Shown here piece by piece: positions 20,402 through 22,687 of a stretch of 22,687 nt of DNA; the first letter of the stretch is position 1; each line of letters begins with the position of its first letter. Position numbers and translations under genes: made by a program. The notes below the pieces were generated by a model. That model saw only the letters and a program-made list of their open reading frames with translations, ran no database searches and had not been told where the DNA came from. The DNA lies in IMG/VR virus record IMGVR_UViG_3300050821_001103, positions 1-22,687 of that record. One strand, 5' to 3'. The DNA is from a virus.

Positions 20402-20721
20402 CACACCGTCCCGCCGGGTTTCCAGATGCGGAAGGCGCGGCCGTTCGGGAGGTCGTCAGGCCCCGCGCCGTTCCACCATTTCCGCCAATCGCCCTCGTCC
20501 CATTGCTCATGGACGGCGCGCTCGTAGACTTCGACGGGAACGCGGCCGAGCACGACGTTGTCGCCGTTGTTCGCCATGAGCTCGCGATCGCGCGCGACGC
20601 TGTCGAGGATCGGCTCAATGTCCTGTTCGGTTTTGACGACGAATTGATCGGGCCGCTCGTCGTCGGCGATCAGGGTCCGCCGCACGCCGTTGGCGTCTGC
20701 ATAGACAAAGGCGCGCTGCAT
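20401..20721 (-). CDS. Conserved small phage protein following the capsid gene
   Basis: 106 residues from ATG 20721, with GAGGA nine bases upstream. Reads DDERPDQFVVKTEQDIEPIL, then DSVARDRELMANNGDNVVLG, then RVPVEVYERAVHEQWDEGDW and RKWWNGAGPDD. This Trp-rich, acid/base-alternating pattern is found in small proteins placed after the major capsid gene in many podoviruses; they are usually annotated as hypothetical. No catalytic residues recognised. An 79-bp spacer with a hairpin separates it from the capsid gene. Likely a head-associated or chaperone function, inferred from location. Confidence 0.7.
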   Translation of the reverse strand: MQRAFVYADANGVRRTLIADDERPDQFVVKTEQDIEPILDSVARDRELMANNGDNVVLGRVPVEVYERAVHEQWDEGDWRKWWNGAGPDDLPNGRAFRIWKPGGTV

Positions 20722-20774
20722 CGCTTATGATCCTCGCGTGCAATGCCTCCTTTGAGCGGGAAGAGCAGAAGTTG

Positions 20775-20802
20775 GGGCGGCCGTAACGGGCCGCCCTTTT
20801 TT
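20775..20802 (+). terminator. Terminator-like hairpin, oriented for plus-strand transcription
   Basis: Stem GGGCGGCC (20775-20782) with GGCCGCCC (20789-20796), loop GTAACG, followed on the plus strand by six T residues (20797-20802). It lies right after the capsid stop in the only sizeable spacer of the late operon. As a classic intrinsic terminator it would stop plus-strand (antisense) transcripts. For the minus-strand late mRNA it would be a hairpin preceded by an A run, so it might instead protect or pace the capsid message. Confidence 0.65.
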
Positions 20803-21787
20803 ATTTCTTGATGCCGTTGAAGATGACGTGCGCCAGGCTGTTGCGCATCTCCAAGCCCCATTCGACGACGATCATGCGGGTTTCGGCGTCGCCGGTGCGC
20901 GCCATCAAATACTGCCTAAAGGCCCTGAAAAAAGCCACCGCGGCGTAGTCAGGATCGATCAGCAAAGCAACGTCTACAGGAACCCACCGTGAAGGCGCGA
21001 CTTTGATGCGGCCAAAATCCGTCGCGATGACGTCAATAGTTGACACAACTTCAGTTTTGCCAACTAAGACTTGCGTTGTGCTTCGGCCGACGAATGTGCT
21101 GATTGTGCGCTTGGGCCCTGGCGGCACGATCCACAATGTCGGGCTCGCGCCGTTGGTGTAAGCCTGTTGCATCGCGTCGCCGAGCATGGCCTCGGTAATC
21201 GACACTTGCGAGCCGCCGGCGACGGCGGCGAACGCGTCGGTCGCCAGGACCGGAACGCCGGCGGTGACGGTGCCGGGCGCGATCGCCGCATTGACGGCGC
21301 CGGTCTTGTCCTTGGCGCGGGCCACCCAATGGCTGAACGCTTCCGTAGTTCTCGCCGTCGGGCCGGTGTCGTTGCCATCGTTGCGCGCCTGGCGGCCGCA
21401 CAAGATGGTTTCCATGTCCGACTTGAGCACCTTGCTGGCGAGCGCCATCTGGTGCGCCATTTCCGACCCTTTGCCGGCGGCGTCGCTCTCCTCCTGAGTG
21501 CCCGACACCGTCGCGTCGCGCTCGGAAATCTGAGTGACGTTGTTTTGGCGAATGGTCGGCTGCGCCGGGGCGTTGGCGAGCACAAAGCCTTCGAGTTGGG
21601 CGTTGTTCGGGTTGACGATCGGCAAATTCTCAGTCTGCCAATCGAAAATCCGGTTCTTTACATTGCGTCGACGAATAGCCGACATAACCGGCGTGTCGAA
21701 CGGGTCAATGTTATAGATGGCGTTAGATAAATCTTCTCTATTGCCGACGGCTTGATAAGTCGTGAAGGCGTTCGTAACCTTGGGCAT
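20801..21787 (-). CDS. Major capsid protein, SU10/DUF5309 family
   Basis: 328 residues from ATG 21787, with GAGG upstream. Landmarks: TYQAVGNREDLSNAIYNIDP then FDTPVMSAIRRRN near the N-terminus, the DWQTENLP strand, and NNVTQISERDATVSGTQEES; then a spine-helix-like stretch (GSEMAHQMALASKVLKSDME) and the late segment STFVGRSTTQVLVGKTEVVS. The order matches SU10-type major capsid proteins (HK97 fold) of podoviruses. It would form the icosahedral shell with the scaffold protein encoded immediately upstream (9 bp gap). The next gene is separated by a hairpin spacer, compatible with higher expression of capsid protein than of later genes. Confidence 0.9.
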   Translation of the reverse strand: MPKVTNAFTTYQAVGNREDLSNAIYNIDPFDTPVMSAIRRRNVKNRIFDWQTENLPIVNPNNAQLEGFVLANAPAQPTIRQNNVTQISERDATVSGTQEESDAAGKGSEMAHQMALASKVLKSDMETILCGRQARNDGNDTGPTARTTEAFSHWVARAKDKTGAVNAAIAPGTVTAGVPVLATDAFAAVAGGSQVSITEAMLGDAMQQAYTNGASPTLWIVPPGPKRTISTFVGRSTTQVLVGKTEVVSTIDVIATDFGRIKVAPSRWVPVDVALLIDPDYAAVAFFRAFRQYLMARTGDAETRMIVVEWGLEMRNSLAHVIFNGIKK

Positions 21788-21796
21788 GATGGAACC

Positions 21797-22687
21797 TCAT
21801 CGAATAAGCCTAGCCATGACTTGAGCCGCGTCGTCTAAGCGGCCCGTTTTTGCCAATTTGCTTTGGGCTTCGTCGATGTGTCGGCGTGTTCCATTCCCGC
21901 TCGACGCGGGGGTAGCAACTCCGGGTATCAACGTCCTGCCTTTTCCAGGCTGGACAGGCTTTGGCGTGTGCGCCTGTCCCTGGTCGTACATAGCCGCCTT
22001 GTGCAACACGCGGAGCATCCGCTTGTCATAGGTTTGGGCGAGCTCGGCCTCGCTGAACCCTTCCTTGCGGCCGTAGGCGCGCATCAGGGTGAGGGTTTCG
22101 GTGAGGGCTTTTTCGTCGGGGATTTTTGCTTCCGCGACGAAATCGGTGAATTGCCTGACGGCGTAGTCCTTTGACCTCTTGTCGTATTCCGCCTGGGTTT
22201 CGTGAGAGGTGCGTTGAAGCTCGCTATCGATCCAATGGCGCTTTTGGTAGATTTCCGCGTAGGTCTTTTGCTTCATGTGCGCGGCGTGCGGATCGGCCGC
22301 GAATTCCTTGTCCCAATCCGGCTCGGGCGGCGTCATCTGCGCAATCAGGGTGTCGAGGTAGCGGAGCTTTTGCCCGTAAACGTCGCGCGCCTGGCCGACA
22401 TTGCCGGCCTCTTGCTCGATCGCCTGGCGGGCGATATCGACTTGGTTCATCCGCTGTTGGAATGTGGCGTGGCGGATATAACCGTTGAGCGCCTCCTCGA
22501 GCGGCACAATTTCGGTTTTGCCGTCGACCGTTACTTCATACGCTGGCCCCTCGTCGGCGGCGTCATCTTCCCCTTCGCCTTCGGGCTTTTCTTGCTTGTC
22601 GGGGTCGTGTCCGTCGTCGGCGGCGGCATCACCGCGCTCCTTGCTCCCCCGCTGTAAAGGTCGTTCGCCACCCTCCCCTTGAGTTTC
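21797..22687 (-). CDS. Phage scaffolding-like protein, 5' end outside the window
   Basis: The frame is open to the right edge, giving 296 residues without a seen start; an internal GTG at 22507 is probably not the start, since the frame upstream reads on as an acidic Asp/Glu/Pro/Gly-rich arm ending YEVTVDGKTEIVPLEEALNG. That phrase, followed by YIRHATFQQRMNQVD, is typical of scaffold-type proteins of podoviruses. The centre is a long charged coiled coil (IARQAIEQEAGNVGQARDVY, TLIAQMTPPEPDWDKEFAAD), and the C-terminus is a basic helix-rich tail (RRHIDEAQSKLAKTGRLDDA) that could bind the capsid protein. Immediately upstream of the capsid gene, as expected. Confidence 0.8.
   Translation of the reverse strand, partial: ETQGEGGERPLQRGSKERGDAAADDGHDPDKQEKPEGEGEDDAADEGPAYEVTVDGKTEIVPLEEALNGYIRHATFQQRMNQVDIARQAIEQEAGNVGQARDVYGQKLRYLDTLIAQMTPPEPDWDKEFAADPHAAHMKQKTYAEIYQKRHWIDSELQRTSHETQAEYDKRSKDYAVRQFTDFVAEAKIPDEKALTETLTLMRAYGRKEGFSEAELAQTYDKRMLRVLHKAAMYDQGQAHTPKPVQPGKGRTLIPGVATPASSGNGTRRHIDEAQSKLAKTGRLDDAAQVMARLIR

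Noticed and set aside
1-22687. tRNA genes or tRNA-fragment attachment sites
   Set aside because: I looked for tRNA-like T-arm and acceptor sequences around int and in the spacers and saw none convincing.

Overview
The window is a stretch of temperate, probably short-tailed (podovirus-like) phage genome. Its GC-rich codon use and the style of its proteins point to a host in the Alphaproteobacteria, probably a Hyphomicrobiales (Rhizobiales) relative. No host gene, tRNA or rRNA is visible. The host assignment is inference from protein flavour and base composition only.

Left part, plus strand (1-5613): a tightly overlapping recombination and DNA-metabolism cluster. It starts with the C-terminal end of an unidentified protein, then a YqaJ-type exonuclease, two small unknown genes, a 205-aa phage protein, a 160-bp array of degenerate YNNGG pentamers, a NinB-like recombination mediator, a cysteine-rich protein, an HNH endonuclease, an unknown, a MerR/excisionase-like HTH protein, a 231-bp AT-rich spacer with a consensus IHF site, and a P4-type tyrosine integrase. 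The order exonuclease, ninB, HNH, xis-like, int resembles the early-left/nin/int regions of lambdoid phages.

Middle (5616-6579, plus strand): three small genes, an integrase-linked hypothetical, a DUF1640-like coiled-coil protein with one membrane helix, and a two-helix membrane protein. They are candidates for lysogeny-expressed cargo and end tail-to-tail with the late operon, sharing the bases CTAG.

Right part (6576-22687, minus strand): one continuous late operon, read right to left. The order is scaffold (cut by the right edge), major capsid protein (SU10/DUF5309 type), a small conserved protein, a holin-like one-helix protein, a DUF3309-like membrane peptide, a Pro-rich protein, head-tail adaptor, two mosaic tail-fibre proteins, a small tail protein, a tail-collar protein with HxH repeats, a large tail/stabilisation protein, two small proteins, a Gln-rich protein with a peptidase-S74 chaperone domain, a two-domain peptidoglycan hydrolase, and three large proteins likely to be internal/ejection proteins. 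Most neighbours overlap by 1-8 bp. No tape-measure or tail-tube gene is visible. Terminase and portal presumably lie beyond the right edge.

The most unusual signals are non-coding or overlap coding sequence. (1) A perfect 16-bp chromosomal-type ParB site (parS) lies inside a late gene. (2) A perfect 20-bp AT-only-but-two palindrome lies about 600 bp away, in the neighbouring tail gene, and is written with rare codons. (3) The phased YNNGG pentamer array precedes ninB. Because phage genes continue on both sides of the integrase and its presumed attP, the window looks like free (virion, circular or plasmid-like) phage DNA rather than an integrated prophage end.
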